64,000 bases of DNA from Treponema sp. (GTDB taxonomy: Bacteria; Spirochaetota; Spirochaetia; Treponematales; Treponemataceae): contig JAGBIY010000017.1 in assembly GCA_017934745.1 (NCBI GenBank), forward strand, positions 1-64,000, read 5' to 3'. Shown in pieces: positions 1 to 7,395 of this stretch. The translations under genes were made by a program, and so were the position numbers. Each line of letters begins with the position of its first letter. Position 1 is the stretch's first letter. The notes below the pieces were generated by a model, which did no database searches, was not told where the DNA came from, and worked only from the letters and a program-made list of their open reading frames with translations.

Positions 1-162
1 GCAATGGCAGAAACGAGCGGAAGCGGGGTTCCGTCAACAAAAACACTAAACATCGCAAGCGATGTTAACGCCACCGCGGAGCGGTACTGCCGTTTTTGTT
101 GGCGGGTTCCCGCTGGGAGCTTGTTTCTGCAACTACGGTATGCATAAACTCGACGTTCGACC
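1..162. repeat. Structured repeat element, copy 1 (left end outside window)
   Basis: A block of about 160 bp that recurs at 59461-59640. It folds into nested stems: GCAGAAAC (7-14) with GTTTCTGC (123-130), AGCGGG (22-27) with CCCGCT (109-114), AACAAAAAC (36-44) with GTTTTTGTT (92-100), and inside these two small hairpins, AACATCGC/GCGATGTT (49-66) and ACCGC/GCGGT (73-85). The arm AAACTCGAC (146-154) has its partner outside the window by analogy with copy 2. Where the copies differ, both sides of a stem change together. The frame starting at base 5 is open through the element in both copies, but the pairing is the better-preserved feature. Identity unknown; a mobile-element-associated RNA or a MITE-like sequence are options. 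Confidence 0.7.
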
Positions 163-165
163 TCT

Positions 166-189
166 TATACTGAACAAGCCTTATGGCTT
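166..189 (+). promoter_or_regulatory. Probable vapBC promoter -10 and operator-like hairpin
   Basis: TATACT (166-171) lies just past the end of the structured element, followed by the inverted repeat AAGCC-ttat-GGCTT (176-189) at the expected transcription start. Toxin-antitoxin operons are usually autorepressed at such a position. No good -35 box is visible. The RBS GGGAGG follows directly, before the ATG at 205. Confidence 0.4.
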
Positions 190-204
190 GGATGGGAGGT
201 TTTA

Positions 205-438
205 ATGCCGTACGCCGCTGTCGAGGAACTGTATTCGTCTCTCACTTTGGAAAAGCAGAAGGAAGCATACGATTTCATCTGTTTTTTGGTGCAGAGCCAG
301 GAACCGCAAAAGCCGACACTTTCTCCGAAGGATTCGTATTCCGAGGGATTTTTCAACTTGTTCGGGGCTTGCAAAGACGAATCCTTTGTGCCTCCAGAGG
401 ACAATCCTCCGACTGATGATGAGGGGGAAGTTTTTTGA
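205..438 (+). CDS. VapB-like antitoxin (DUF2281-like)
   Basis: A 77-residue acidic protein placed directly upstream of a PIN-domain toxin. The N-terminal half (AAVEELYSSL, YDFICFLVQ) resembles the helical DUF2281-type antitoxins, and the C-terminal half is a polar, proline- and acid-rich tail of the kind that wraps around the toxin. The start at ATG 205 is supported by the RBS GGGAGG about 8 bases upstream. Its TGA stop (436-438) overlaps the toxin's TTG start (435-437), so the pair is translationally coupled. The family assignment rests on position and weak similarity; the role as antitoxin is more certain than the exact family. Confidence 0.65.
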   Translation: MPYAAVEELYSSLTLEKQKEAYDFICFLVQSQEPQKPTLSPKDSYSEGFFNLFGACKDESFVPPEDNPPTDDEGEVF

Positions 439-869
439 AATACTTTTTGGACACGAATGTGATAATTGATGGAATACACGGAAAAAACGCGAACATAAAG
501 ACCCATTTTGAGTCTGTCATATCGTCCGACATATATGTGTCCTCTATTGTCATAGCAGAACTTGAATTCGGTGCCAAGCACAGCAAAGATTACATTTTGA
601 ACAAAATCTTGTATGAGCAATTCATCAAAGATTTCACAGAAGTTCCGTTCATAAAGGCGTACAGTGGAGTTTACGGAGAACTGCGCCATGACCTTAGTGC
701 CCGTGGTGTTGTAATCGGTTCGAACGACATGTTGATTGCGGCTACCGCTTTGGCGAATGGCGGGATACTCGTCACTCACAACACAAGGGAATTCAGCCGA
801 ATAAACGGCATAATGCTTGAAGATTGGACAGACACTCTCGGAACATTCACAGTTTCCGACGCGAAATAA
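435..869 (+). CDS. vapC: PIN-domain ribonuclease toxin, VapC family
   Basis: A 144-residue PIN domain. The acidic metal-binding set is visible: FLDTNVIID near the N-terminus, IVIAELEFG around residue 40, and SNDMLIAATAL with THNTREF around residues 97-118. VapC toxins cut RNA, often tRNA or rRNA, when the antitoxin is degraded. The start codon is TTG at 435, overlapping the antitoxin stop, with the purine-rich GAGGGGGAAG just upstream as RBS. Length is typical for the family. A strong terminator follows at 893-935. Confidence 0.9.
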   Translation: MKYFLDTNVIIDGIHGKNANIKTHFESVISSDIYVSSIVIAELEFGAKHSKDYILNKILYEQFIKDFTEVPFIKAYSGVYGELRHDLSARGVVIGSNDMLIAATALANGGILVTHNTREFSRINGIMLEDWTDTLGTFTVSDAK

Positions 870-892
870 CCCCCGCCTTTTCATGGCGCATG

Positions 893-935
893 AACGCCGT
901 CCGTTTCCACGAGAGAGCGGGCGGCGTTGTTTTTT
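893..935 (+). terminator. Rho-independent terminator of vapBC
   Basis: AACGCCGTCCG (893-903) pairs with CGGGCGGCGTT (918-928) over 11 positions with one G-U, followed by GTTTTTTG. The right arm and T-run are part of a 36-bp sequence (903-939) repeated at 1282-1317. Confidence 0.85.
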
Positions 936-1317
936 GCGGAAGGAGGCAGTTTGTTCTATAATCTGCCCTTTCAGGTATGCGTTCATCAAAAAATCGTTCA
1001 GCGCAGATTGCCAGCCTCGCCCCTTTTTTCTTAGATGGGCGAGAAGGACTTTGTTGAACCGTATCGACACCTGCTCCTTTACCGGTTTGAAATATTCAGA
1101 TTGAGCCGCAACTGGCTTGAATCTTGAAAAGTCCGTGATTTCAGGAATCTCCGAAAAATCGATTTCTTCGTCGGGAATTGCCGCCTTTTCGCACTCCTCG
1201 ATGATTTTAGATTTGTCCAAGTCTGTCATAATAAACCTTCCATAATTTAAAGATGTATCACATCTTTGAATCACAAACAATGTTTCCACTAGGGAGCGGG
1301 CGGCGTTTTTTTTGCGG
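903..1317. repeat. 36-bp direct repeats bracketing the BrnA-like gene
   Basis: The sequence GTTTCCAC..AG.GAGCGGGCGGCGTT..TTTTTTGCGG occurs at 903-939 and again at 1282-1317 with only a few differences. The two copies enclose the BrnA-like antitoxin remnant. Duplication by recombination, or insertion of the small gene with duplication of a terminator arm, could both explain it. Confidence 0.7.
930..1229 (-). pseudogene. Orphan BrnA-like antitoxin without its own stop codon
   Basis: Translation from ATG 1229 (AAGG upstream) gives MTDLDKSK, then around residues 46-90 the segment YFKPVKEQVSIRF, VLLAHLRKKG, WQSALNDFLMNAYLK. This is the ribbon-helix-helix C-terminus of BrnA-type antitoxins. After about residue 95 the frame enters the 36-bp repeat and runs on without a stop to base 165, antisense to vapBC; that part is not credible protein. 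No BrnT toxin lies upstream on this strand. I read it as a stranded antitoxin whose natural end was replaced. It could still be translated as a fused product. Confidence 0.6.
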
Positions 1318-1396
1318 GGCGTTTTTTTTTTGAGGAGGGTGCGTTATAGTCTTTTGGAGTGTGAATCAGTCTTGCCTTGAAATTTGAGGATTGCCT

Positions 1397-2212
1397 ATGA
1401 AAAATTCCAGCTTGCGGCTTTGCTCCGCTTTTTTCTTTCTCTCGTTCCTTTTCGCATCCTGCTCCGACGACTTTTGGGAATATCCTTCTAAGTCATTTGA
1501 CTCCAGCTTGACTGTGAGAATTTCGCAGACCGACAATGGAGACGGAACGGCGAGCGTCAACTTCCGAATAAACGGAAACGCGACGGGCGTCATATATACG
1601 ATAGACGGAAATTCTCCTTCCGTGGAATACTCGGATTCTTCATCTGACCATATAAGCTATTTCGGGTACAAGTATACGGGCAGTTCGGCTGTGGTAGTCA
1701 AAGGAGATTGTACCCTGAAAGCCATGGCCTACAAGGTCGACACGTCCCTGGAAACCGTCAGATATGGCAATGTGACTTCCGCCGAAATCGATGTGGAGGA
1801 TGTCGTGACGTATCAGTTTTTGTATGAATCGGAGATACTGCAGACTAGCTCAGAGTTCACTTTCCGTTCGGGGCCCTTCGAGTATGTTTATGACGGCGTT
1901 TCATATCCTGATTCCAAGTACAAGCTTGAATTCAAGAAAGATGGAGAAGGAAGCGGAACATGGGAACTTTATGTCTACCACAACGGAAATCTGCTTCCTG
2001 ATTCCAAGAACGGGCACAACTACATAGCCAAGGGAATTTTCTCCGGGACGAGCTTCGACACTCTTCCTCCGACTACTGGGAACGTCTACTTGAAGACTCT
2101 CAATGGAAAGCACCTGGCCACGGTTTCCCTAAAGTATGATTCCGAAGATGACCTTGTGTTCGATTTGCCAATCTCAAAATCCTTCATTGAAAAAGTCACC
2201 GCCGACTATTGA
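1397..2212 (+). CDS. Lipoprotein with chitobiase-like Ig-fold segment
   Basis: A 271-residue protein with a lipoprotein signal: basic N-terminus, hydrophobic stretch, then FLFASC as lipobox. The mature part begins SDDFWEYP. Around residues 50-85, VIYTIDGNSPSVEYSDSSS resembles the 'YYTTDG..P' signature of chitobiase/hexosaminidase C-terminal (CHB_HEX) Ig-like domains, suggesting a surface carbohydrate-related lipoprotein; the rest is unrecognised. ATG 1397 is preferred over an in-frame TTG at 1391 because GAGGA lies 6-7 bases upstream of the ATG. It stands alone and ends at a terminator (2236-2267). Confidence 0.75.
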   Translation: MKNSSLRLCSAFFFLSFLFASCSDDFWEYPSKSFDSSLTVRISQTDNGDGTASVNFRINGNATGVIYTIDGNSPSVEYSDSSSDHISYFGYKYTGSSAVVVKGDCTLKAMAYKVDTSLETVRYGNVTSAEIDVEDVVTYQFLYESEILQTSSEFTFRSGPFEYVYDGVSYPDSKYKLEFKKDGEGSGTWELYVYHNGNLLPDSKNGHNYIAKGIFSGTSFDTLPPTTGNVYLKTLNGKHLATVSLKYDSEDDLVFDLPISKSFIEKVTADY

Positions 2213-2235
2213 TTTTTCATTTCCGTGTTCACATT

Positions 2236-2267
2236 TCCCGACAGCGCTTGCTTGTCGGGATTTTTTT
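2236..2267 (+). terminator. Rho-independent terminator
   Basis: TCCCGACA (2236-2243) and TGTCGGGA (2253-2260) form a perfect 8-bp stem followed by seven T residues. It ends the lipoprotein transcript before purA. Confidence 0.9.
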
Positions 2268-2409
2268 GTCCTGCACGGTTGTCTGCGCGTTTTCATCGGC
2301 TCAATTGAATAGGGCTAAAAATTCGTGGTATTATTCTAAGCATTTTGCGATTGGATTGGTTTTGCGTCCAGTCATTAGACCTGTTCTTATTGAAAATTTG
2401 GGGGCTTTT

Positions 2410-3639
2410 ATGAAGGTTGTTGTAATCGGCGCTCAGTGGGGCGATGAGGGAAAAGGAAAAATAGTCGACTATTTGGCCGAGAACGCCAAGTACGTCGTTC
2501 GCTACGCTGGAGGACCGAATGCCGGACACACGATTGTCGTAGACGGAAAGCAGTACGCTCTCCATCAGGTTCCGAGCGGAATCTTGTATTCTGACAAGGC
2601 CGTGTTCCTTGGCGCGGGAATGGTAATCGACCCTGAGGCTCTTTTCAACGAACTTCAGATGCTCAAGGACAATGGAATCGACTGGGAAGGCCGCGTCTTC
2701 ATCTCTGACCGCGCACACATCATCCTTCCACGCTACCGCCAGATGGACAAGGACAGGGACGCGGCAAGAAAGAGACCGATTGGAACGACTGGACGCGGAA
2801 TCGGAATCACATATTCCGAGAAAGCTCAGAGGGACGGCCTCCGCCTTGCAGATTTGGACTGGGAGAAGAAGATGTCCGAGTTCGAGGGCGAGGACAAGGC
2901 CTATCTCGACAAATACAAGGACAGGCTCATCTCCATGCGTGTCGACTTGACCGCCAAGATGTACGAGTACAGGAACGAGAACATCCTGTTCGAGGGTGCC
3001 CAGGGAGCGATGCTCGACATCGATTCTGGAACTTATCCGTACGTCTCCTCCGGAGCGTCTTGCGCCGCGGGTGCCGCCACTGGTTGCGGAATCGGGCCAC
3101 ACGATTTGGACAAGATTCTCGGAGTTTTCAAGGCGTACGAGACGCGCGTCGGAAACGGTCCTATGCCGACTGAGTTCAACGACAACGACGAAGCCGAGTC
3201 CGAGCTTTGCCGCACAGTGCGCGAGACTGGCCGCGAGTACGGTGTCACGACGGGAAGGGCGAGAAGGTGCGGCTACCTCGACTTGGTGGCTCTCCGCTAC
3301 GCCTGCCGCGTGAACTCCCTCGACTCTCTCGTTCTCACGCACCTGGACATCTACGACCCGATGGAGCAGATTGAGGCGTGCGTCGCCTACGACATTGGCG
3401 GAAAAATCGTCACCGACTTCCCTGCCGGAGTTGAGGACATGGAGAACGCGAAACCGGTCTTGAAGAAGTTCAAGGGCTGGAAGACGAGTTTGAAGAGCAT
3501 CCGCGAGTACGACAAGCTTCCGAAAGAGGCTCGCGACTACATCGAATTCATCGAGGACTTCTGCGGAACGAAAGTCGGAATCGTCTCCGTGGGCTACGAG
3601 CGCGACGAGACGTTCATCAGGACGAATCCGTGGGCGTAA
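2410..3639 (+). CDS. purA: Adenylosuccinate synthetase
   Basis: Catalyses GTP-dependent ligation of IMP and aspartate to adenylosuccinate, the first committed step to AMP, in the cytoplasm. Motifs visible: GAQWGDEGKGK at the N-terminus (P-loop-like, catalytic Asp), GGPNAGHT around residue 36, GTTGRGIG near 129, DIDSGTYPYVSSGASCA near 205, and TGRARRCGYLDLVALR near 280. The 409 residues are a little shorter than the E. coli enzyme (about 430). The open frame extends upstream to 2209, but ATG 2410 is the correct start because MKVVVIGAQWGDEGKG begins there as in the family. Stands alone between two terminators. Confidence 0.97.
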   Translation: MKVVVIGAQWGDEGKGKIVDYLAENAKYVVRYAGGPNAGHTIVVDGKQYALHQVPSGILYSDKAVFLGAGMVIDPEALFNELQMLKDNGIDWEGRVFISDRAHIILPRYRQMDKDRDAARKRPIGTTGRGIGITYSEKAQRDGLRLADLDWEKKMSEFEGEDKAYLDKYKDRLISMRVDLTAKMYEYRNENILFEGAQGAMLDIDSGTYPYVSSGASCAAGAATGCGIGPHDLDKILGVFKAYETRVGNGPMPTEFNDNDEAESELCRTVRETGREYGVTTGRARRCGYLDLVALRYACRVNSLDSLVLTHLDIYDPMEQIEACVAYDIGGKIVTDFPAGVEDMENAKPVLKKFKGWKTSLKSIREYDKLPKEARDYIEFIEDFCGTKVGIVSVGYERDETFIRTNPWA

Positions 3640-3682
3640 GTGTAAAAAACAGAAGAATTTTTGTTTGAGCGAAAAATAGAGA

Positions 3683-3727
3683 AGGGCTTCTTCCGCTTCA
3701 ACTGAAACGAGCGGGAGAAGCCCTTTT
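3683..3727. terminator. Bidirectional terminator between purA and the corrinoid operon
   Basis: AGGGCTTCTTCCGCT (3683-3697) pairs with AGCGGGAGAAGCCCT (3710-3724) with one mismatch. T-rich tracts follow on both strands, so it can end purA and the convergent ABC operon. Confidence 0.88.
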
Positions 3728-4528
3728 TCATCTTCCGTTTCCGAATTCCACTTTTACCATTCCCGTCTTCTCGTCGAATTCGTCTTTCTTCAGACCGTAC
3801 AACTCCTGTATGAAACCGCCTGTGAAAATCTCCTCCACTGTCCCAGCCTTTCTGATTCTCTCTCCGTCGACGCAGATGACTTTGTCGGCAATCGCGCGCA
3901 CGAGGTCTAGTTCGTGGAGGGACATCAGAATCGATTTCCCCTCGGTTCGGGCGAGATTCCAGATTGTCTTTAGTATGTCGATTTTGTAGAACATGTCGAG
4001 GAATGAAGTCGGCTCGTCCAGCACGATGATTTTTGTGTCCTGGCAGATTGCGCGCGCGAGCATGACCCTTTGCCGCTGTCCGTCGCTTGTCTTCATGAAG
4101 TCTTTTTCGAGAATGTCCGACGCGCGCACCTTCTCGGCGGCATCCTCGACCGCTTTCCTGTCGCTTTCCGAGAGAATCCCCAGCGCGTTCGTGTACGGAA
4201 ATCTTCCTGTGGCTATGACGTCCCTGCATGTCATCAGTTCCGGGTGGATTCTCTCCGTCATGACCATGGACATTCGGGTGGCCACATCCTTCTCCTTCAT
4301 CGAATCCATGCTTCGACCCGCGACGGCGATGCTTCCTCCCATCTTTTTGAGCTGACTCGTAATCGTCTTGAGAATCGTCGACTTTCCGGAGCCGTTGGGG
4401 CCGATTATCGCGACGATTTCCCCCTCTTCCACGCAGAAGTCGATGTCCGAAATCAGGGCCGACTTTCCGTAGCCGACCGTGAGCTTTTCCGCTTCGAGCG
4501 TCTTTCCGTTTCCTGCTTCGCCTTTCAT
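3728..4528 (-). CDS. ABC transporter ATP-binding protein, FecE/BtuD type
   Basis: 266-residue ATPase of a metal-chelate/corrinoid importer. Walker A GPNGSGKST around residue 41, signature region SDGQRQRVMLARA (usual SGGQ has become SDGQ), Walker B IIVLDEPTSFLD, and H-loop SLHEL. The true start is ATG 4528, which overlaps the permease stop (ATGA at 4525-4528). The much longer open frame upstream is antisense shadow. Last gene of the riboswitch-controlled operon; it couples ATP hydrolysis to the FecCD-type permease at the inner membrane. Confidence 0.93.
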   Translation of the reverse strand: MKGEAGNGKTLEAEKLTVGYGKSALISDIDFCVEEGEIVAIIGPNGSGKSTILKTITSQLKKMGGSIAVAGRSMDSMKEKDVATRMSMVMTERIHPELMTCRDVIATGRFPYTNALGILSESDRKAVEDAAEKVRASDILEKDFMKTSDGQRQRVMLARAICQDTKIIVLDEPTSFLDMFYKIDILKTIWNLARTEGKSILMSLHELDLVRAIADKVICVDGERIRKAGTVEEIFTGGFIQELYGLKKDEFDEKTGMVKVEFGNGR

Positions 4529-5523
4529 TTTCGCCTCTTCATCATCATGCAGATTACGACAGGAACGAAGAAGAACGCCGTCACGGAGCTGATGCTCACT
4601 TCCGTGGGGGCGAAGAGCGTGCGCGCAAGTCCGTCGCAGAAGAGGGTCGCCGCGCTTCCCGCCAAAAAACAAGACGGAACGAGCATGATGGGCTTGGACG
4701 TTCCTGTGGCGGCCTTCGTCAGGTGCGGAATCGCGATGCCGACGAAAGATATGGGTCCTGCGAACGCCGTGACGCACGACGAGAGCACGCTTGAGAGGAT
4801 GATGAGCGCGAATCGCTGCGCCTTTATGTTCACGCCCATGTTCCTCGCGTAGTTCTCGCCCATACCGAACGCGCCTATCTGCTTTGAGAGCGTGAAAACC
4901 GCGAGAGCCGCCGGAAATACGATTGCCGACATGATGCGCACGTCCGTCCAGTTCGCGCCGGAAAAGCTCCCGACCGACCAGTTGTGCAGGTTCACGATGT
5001 TCGAGTCGTTCGCGAATGTCACGAAGAAGTCGGTCACTGCCGAGCAGATGTAGCCGATGAGTATCCCCATCACTATGAGGACTGTCATCTTCTTCACGCG
5101 CATGGAGAAGAGCAGGACTACGCCCATAGCGGAGAGCGAGCCGAGGAACGAAGCGGCGACCATCAGGAGGGAGCCGAACCTCATGCCTTTTTCGACGAAG
5201 AAAATCATCGACATGGCGACGAAGAGCTTCGCGCCAGACGAGATTCCGAGAACGTAGGGGCCGGCTATGGGGTTCGAGAAGAACGTCTGCAGCAGGAATC
5301 CTGAAAGCGAGAGCGCGCCTCCGAGGACGACCGCGGAAACGATTCTTGGAAGGCGGAGATGCCACACGACGTTGTACGCCCTTTCGTCCGGGCTTTCGCC
5401 AATGAGTATCGAAGCTATCTCCTTAATCGATATGGACGCGCTTCCGAGTGTGAGGTTCCAGGCCACGAGGAAAGAGAGCGAGATGAAGAGGATTGCAATC
5501 GTCGACAGAAAACGCTTGTTCAT
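4525..5523 (-). CDS. ABC transporter permease, FecCD/BtuC family
   Basis: 332-residue integral membrane protein of the BtuC/FecCD/HmuU family, with about nine to ten hydrophobic segments. Family features include LRLPRIVSAVVLGGALSLSGFLLQTFFSNPIAGPYVLGISSGA near residues 55-98 (seen in parts) and GPISFVGIAIPHL near 262, the usual coupling region. Start ATG 5523 overlaps the stop of the substrate-binding lipoprotein by four bases. Being behind a cobalamin riboswitch, the substrate is probably a corrinoid or related tetrapyrrole. Confidence 0.94.
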   Translation of the reverse strand: MNKRFLSTIAILFISLSFLVAWNLTLGSASISIKEIASILIGESPDERAYNVVWHLRLPRIVSAVVLGGALSLSGFLLQTFFSNPIAGPYVLGISSGAKLFVAMSMIFFVEKGMRFGSLLMVAASFLGSLSAMGVVLLFSMRVKKMTVLIVMGILIGYICSAVTDFFVTFANDSNIVNLHNWSVGSFSGANWTDVRIMSAIVFPAALAVFTLSKQIGAFGMGENYARNMGVNIKAQRFALIILSSVLSSCVTAFAGPISFVGIAIPHLTKAATGTSKPIMLVPSCFLAGSAATLFCDGLARTLFAPTEVSISSVTAFFFVPVVICMMMKRRK

Positions 5524-6668
5524 TTTTCGAGTTTCTTCAGGTACGAGAGGTTGGAGTCATCGCCGTTCTGGATTTTGTACAGCTCCGAGAGGAACTGCGC
5601 GAGGCCCGTGCTTTCCTGGAAAAAGTCCTTTCCCGTGCTGTATGCGTTCCCCTCCTTCACGGCCTTGAAATCCATGAACATCGGGTTGATTCTTGAGAGT
5701 TCCCCAATCGAGCCGATTTCGCCGGTTATGTTTCCGTTGTAGATTATGATGTCCGAGTCGACCGCCGCCGAATAGAAATCCTCGAAAGTCATGTTCATCG
5801 TTGAGAGGGCGTTCTCCTCCCCGCTTCCGTTTTTTTCCAGCGCGTATTCTCCGCCCGACAGAGCGATGAGGTTCGAGATGTAGTCCCCGCTCTTCCTCAC
5901 GTTCACCGCGCCTGTCGATGTCACATAGAAGAAGGCTATGCGCTTGCGCCCGCTTTCCGTATGCCTTTTTGAAAGCACCGGCTCTATCTTCCTGATTTCG
6001 CCCTCGAAGAACTCTTCCGCCTCCTTCTCCTTCCCGAAAAGCTCGCCGTAGAGCTTTATCCATTCGAGCTTCCCAAGCGGGTTCTTCTCGTAAATCGAGC
6101 GTTCCACGATGACTGGGATTCCGATTTCCTCAAGCTTCTCCTTCACTTCCGGCTTGTGGAAAATCATGGTGTTCTCTATCGCCGCGCCGCATCCGTTTGA
6201 GAGCAGAAGCTCGTAGTCGGGCGCGCTGTACTTGCCAGCGTACAGAATCTTTCCGATTTCCATCGCCTGCGCCGCGTCTTGAATCTGCCAGTCCTTCTTC
6301 CTTGTGCCAGAGAACCGGATTAAATCCATCGCGCCGATTTTCGACACGAAGTCCATGACGGACGACGAGACAAGGTACACGTTTTCAAGAGGCTTTCTGA
6401 TTTGGACGATTCCGTCGGGCACGTTCCTGACTTTTTTTTGGCCTCCGCCCTGTGGCGCGAGGAGAAATTTCCCCCCGTTCTTTATTGTGACAAGGCTGAA
6501 ACCTTCCGAACGGTCGATTCTGAATTCCGTGGCGAACGAAAGAGGGACGCTCTCGTTGAATGCCAGCGATGAAAAATCGGTTTCCCCGCTTTCCGCCCGT
6601 GGGCTTTTTTTCGCGCACGAGGAAAGGAGGAGCAGGAAAACCATAAAAAACGATGCGATTCTGCTCAT
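5520..6668 (-). CDS. ABC transporter substrate-binding lipoprotein, BtuF/FepB type
   Basis: 382-residue periplasmic binding lipoprotein. Signal peptide with lipobox LLLSSC (Cys about residue 18), then two Rossmann-like lobes of the type III/BtuF fold: VYLVSSSVMDFVSKIGAMDLIRFSG in lobe 1, IPVIVERSIYEKNPLGKLEWIKLYGELFG in the linker region, and FYSAAVDSDIIIYNG in lobe 2. Start ATG 6668 overlaps the preceding stop by ATGA. It delivers substrate to the adjacent permease. Exact ligand cannot be read from sequence; the riboswitch suggests corrinoids. Confidence 0.9.
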   Translation of the reverse strand: MSRIASFFMVFLLLLSSCAKKSPRAESGETDFSSLAFNESVPLSFATEFRIDRSEGFSLVTIKNGGKFLLAPQGGGQKKVRNVPDGIVQIRKPLENVYLVSSSVMDFVSKIGAMDLIRFSGTRKKDWQIQDAAQAMEIGKILYAGKYSAPDYELLLSNGCGAAIENTMIFHKPEVKEKLEEIGIPVIVERSIYEKNPLGKLEWIKLYGELFGKEKEAEEFFEGEIRKIEPVLSKRHTESGRKRIAFFYVTSTGAVNVRKSGDYISNLIALSGGEYALEKNGSGEENALSTMNMTFEDFYSAAVDSDIIIYNGNITGEIGSIGELSRINPMFMDFKAVKEGNAYSTGKDFFQESTGLAQFLSELYKIQNGDDSNLSYLKKLEK

Positions 6669-7009
6669 TCTTCAAATTCTATCAGATATTCGATTTCGTG
6701 GGGGCGGCTCATGGCCGTCGTGTCCGCCGTCACCTCCACTTTTTTCGCTCCGTCTGGAATCTGCACCGTGAAAGTGGACTTTCCGCCCGCGTTCTCGTTC
6801 ATGTACTTCTTTCCGCCCACAATCATGTAGTCGAAGTTCCTGCTCGTCCACACGAGACGCGCGAACGTCTTTCCGTCCTTCCTAGTTATCGAGACCGGAT
6901 TCTCTATCCGCGCTTTCCCTGAGCCGCCGGAAATCTTCACGTTGACCGACTCCGCCGCCGACGAAAAAATGGCGAAAAACAACAGCAGAATTATGCCGAA
7001 TCTTCTCAT
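6665..7009 (-). CDS. Small secreted NEAT-like / iron-transport-associated domain protein
   Basis: 114 residues with a cleavable signal peptide (MRRFGIILLLFFAIFSSAAES). The mature domain carries GGSGKARIENP, FARLVWTSRNFDYMIVGGKKY and the end motif TTAMSRPHEIEY. This pattern is known to me from small NEAT-like domains that accompany cobaltochelatase/heme-type uptake genes in clostridia. It probably binds or relays the tetrapyrrole outside the inner membrane. Its stop overlaps the lipoprotein start (ATGA), and it follows the 117-residue domain by 4 bases, so all are co-translated. Confidence 0.75.
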   Translation of the reverse strand: MRRFGIILLLFFAIFSSAAESVNVKISGGSGKARIENPVSITRKDGKTFARLVWTSRNFDYMIVGGKKYMNENAGGKSTFTVQIPDGAKKVEVTADTTAMSRPHEIEYLIEFEE

Positions 7010-7013
7010 TCTC

Positions 7014-7367
7014 TTATTCCAATGTGACAGACACTTTGTGGTCGTACCAGATTCCCTTCTTTCCGACGAGGGCGAGGTCGAATTCCGTGTTGAGCTTTTC
7101 TACGGGGATGTCGAATCCGAACACTTTTTCGCTCGTTCCGTCGCTGTATGTCACGGTGTCCTCCGTCGGGCGGAGCCACTCGCTTTCATGCTTCGGAGCG
7201 TCTTTCGCCTTCCCTGAAAAAAGGTTCAGTATTTTTTTGCCGGAGAGGCTCACGTGGATTTTCATCTTTCCGTTTTTGACGGCGAGGATTCCTTTTCCTC
7301 CGTGCGCCTCGTTGACGTGGAACATGGAGCTGTCTGTCGTGAATCTCGCTTCATATTCCCCGTCCAA
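7014..7367 (-). CDS. Tetrapyrrole-uptake associated domain, possibly fused to CbiK by frameshift
   Basis: 117 residues from a weak TTG at 7367. The domain (FTTDSSMFHVNEAHGGKG, then TEDTVTYSDGTSEKVFGFDIPV and KGIWYDHKVSV) resembles an extracellular module found beside NEAT-like domains in clostridial uptake proteins. It has no signal peptide and no convincing start. The frame is open upstream through KVAAGESASLL and through a run of ten A residues (7399-7408 region) that ends cbiK. A one-base slip there would make CbiK-domain fusion with CbiK's signal peptide. It could be a separate TTG-started protein, but then it would be cytoplasmic, which does not fit. Confidence 0.6.
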   Translation of the reverse strand: MDGEYEARFTTDSSMFHVNEAHGGKGILAVKNGKMKIHVSLSGKKILNLFSGKAKDAPKHESEWLRPTEDTVTYSDGTSEKVFGFDIPVEKLNTEFDLALVGKKGIWYDHKVSVTLE

Positions 7368-7395
7368 CAGCGATGCCGATTCTCCGGCCGCTACC

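Noticed and set aside
165..1289. 374-residue minus-strand frame
   Set aside because: Only the part from 1229 to about 945 resembles a protein family; the rest is antisense of the vapBC genes and their terminator.
2293..3342. 349-residue frame antisense to purA
   Set aside because: Composition (Arg/Val/His rich) is the usual shadow of GAG/GAC/TTC-rich coding on the other strand; purA is certain.
3728..5365. 545-residue frame covering the ATPase
   Set aside because: The first 267 residues are out-of-frame antisense-like sequence inside the permease gene; the ATPase starts at ATG 4528.
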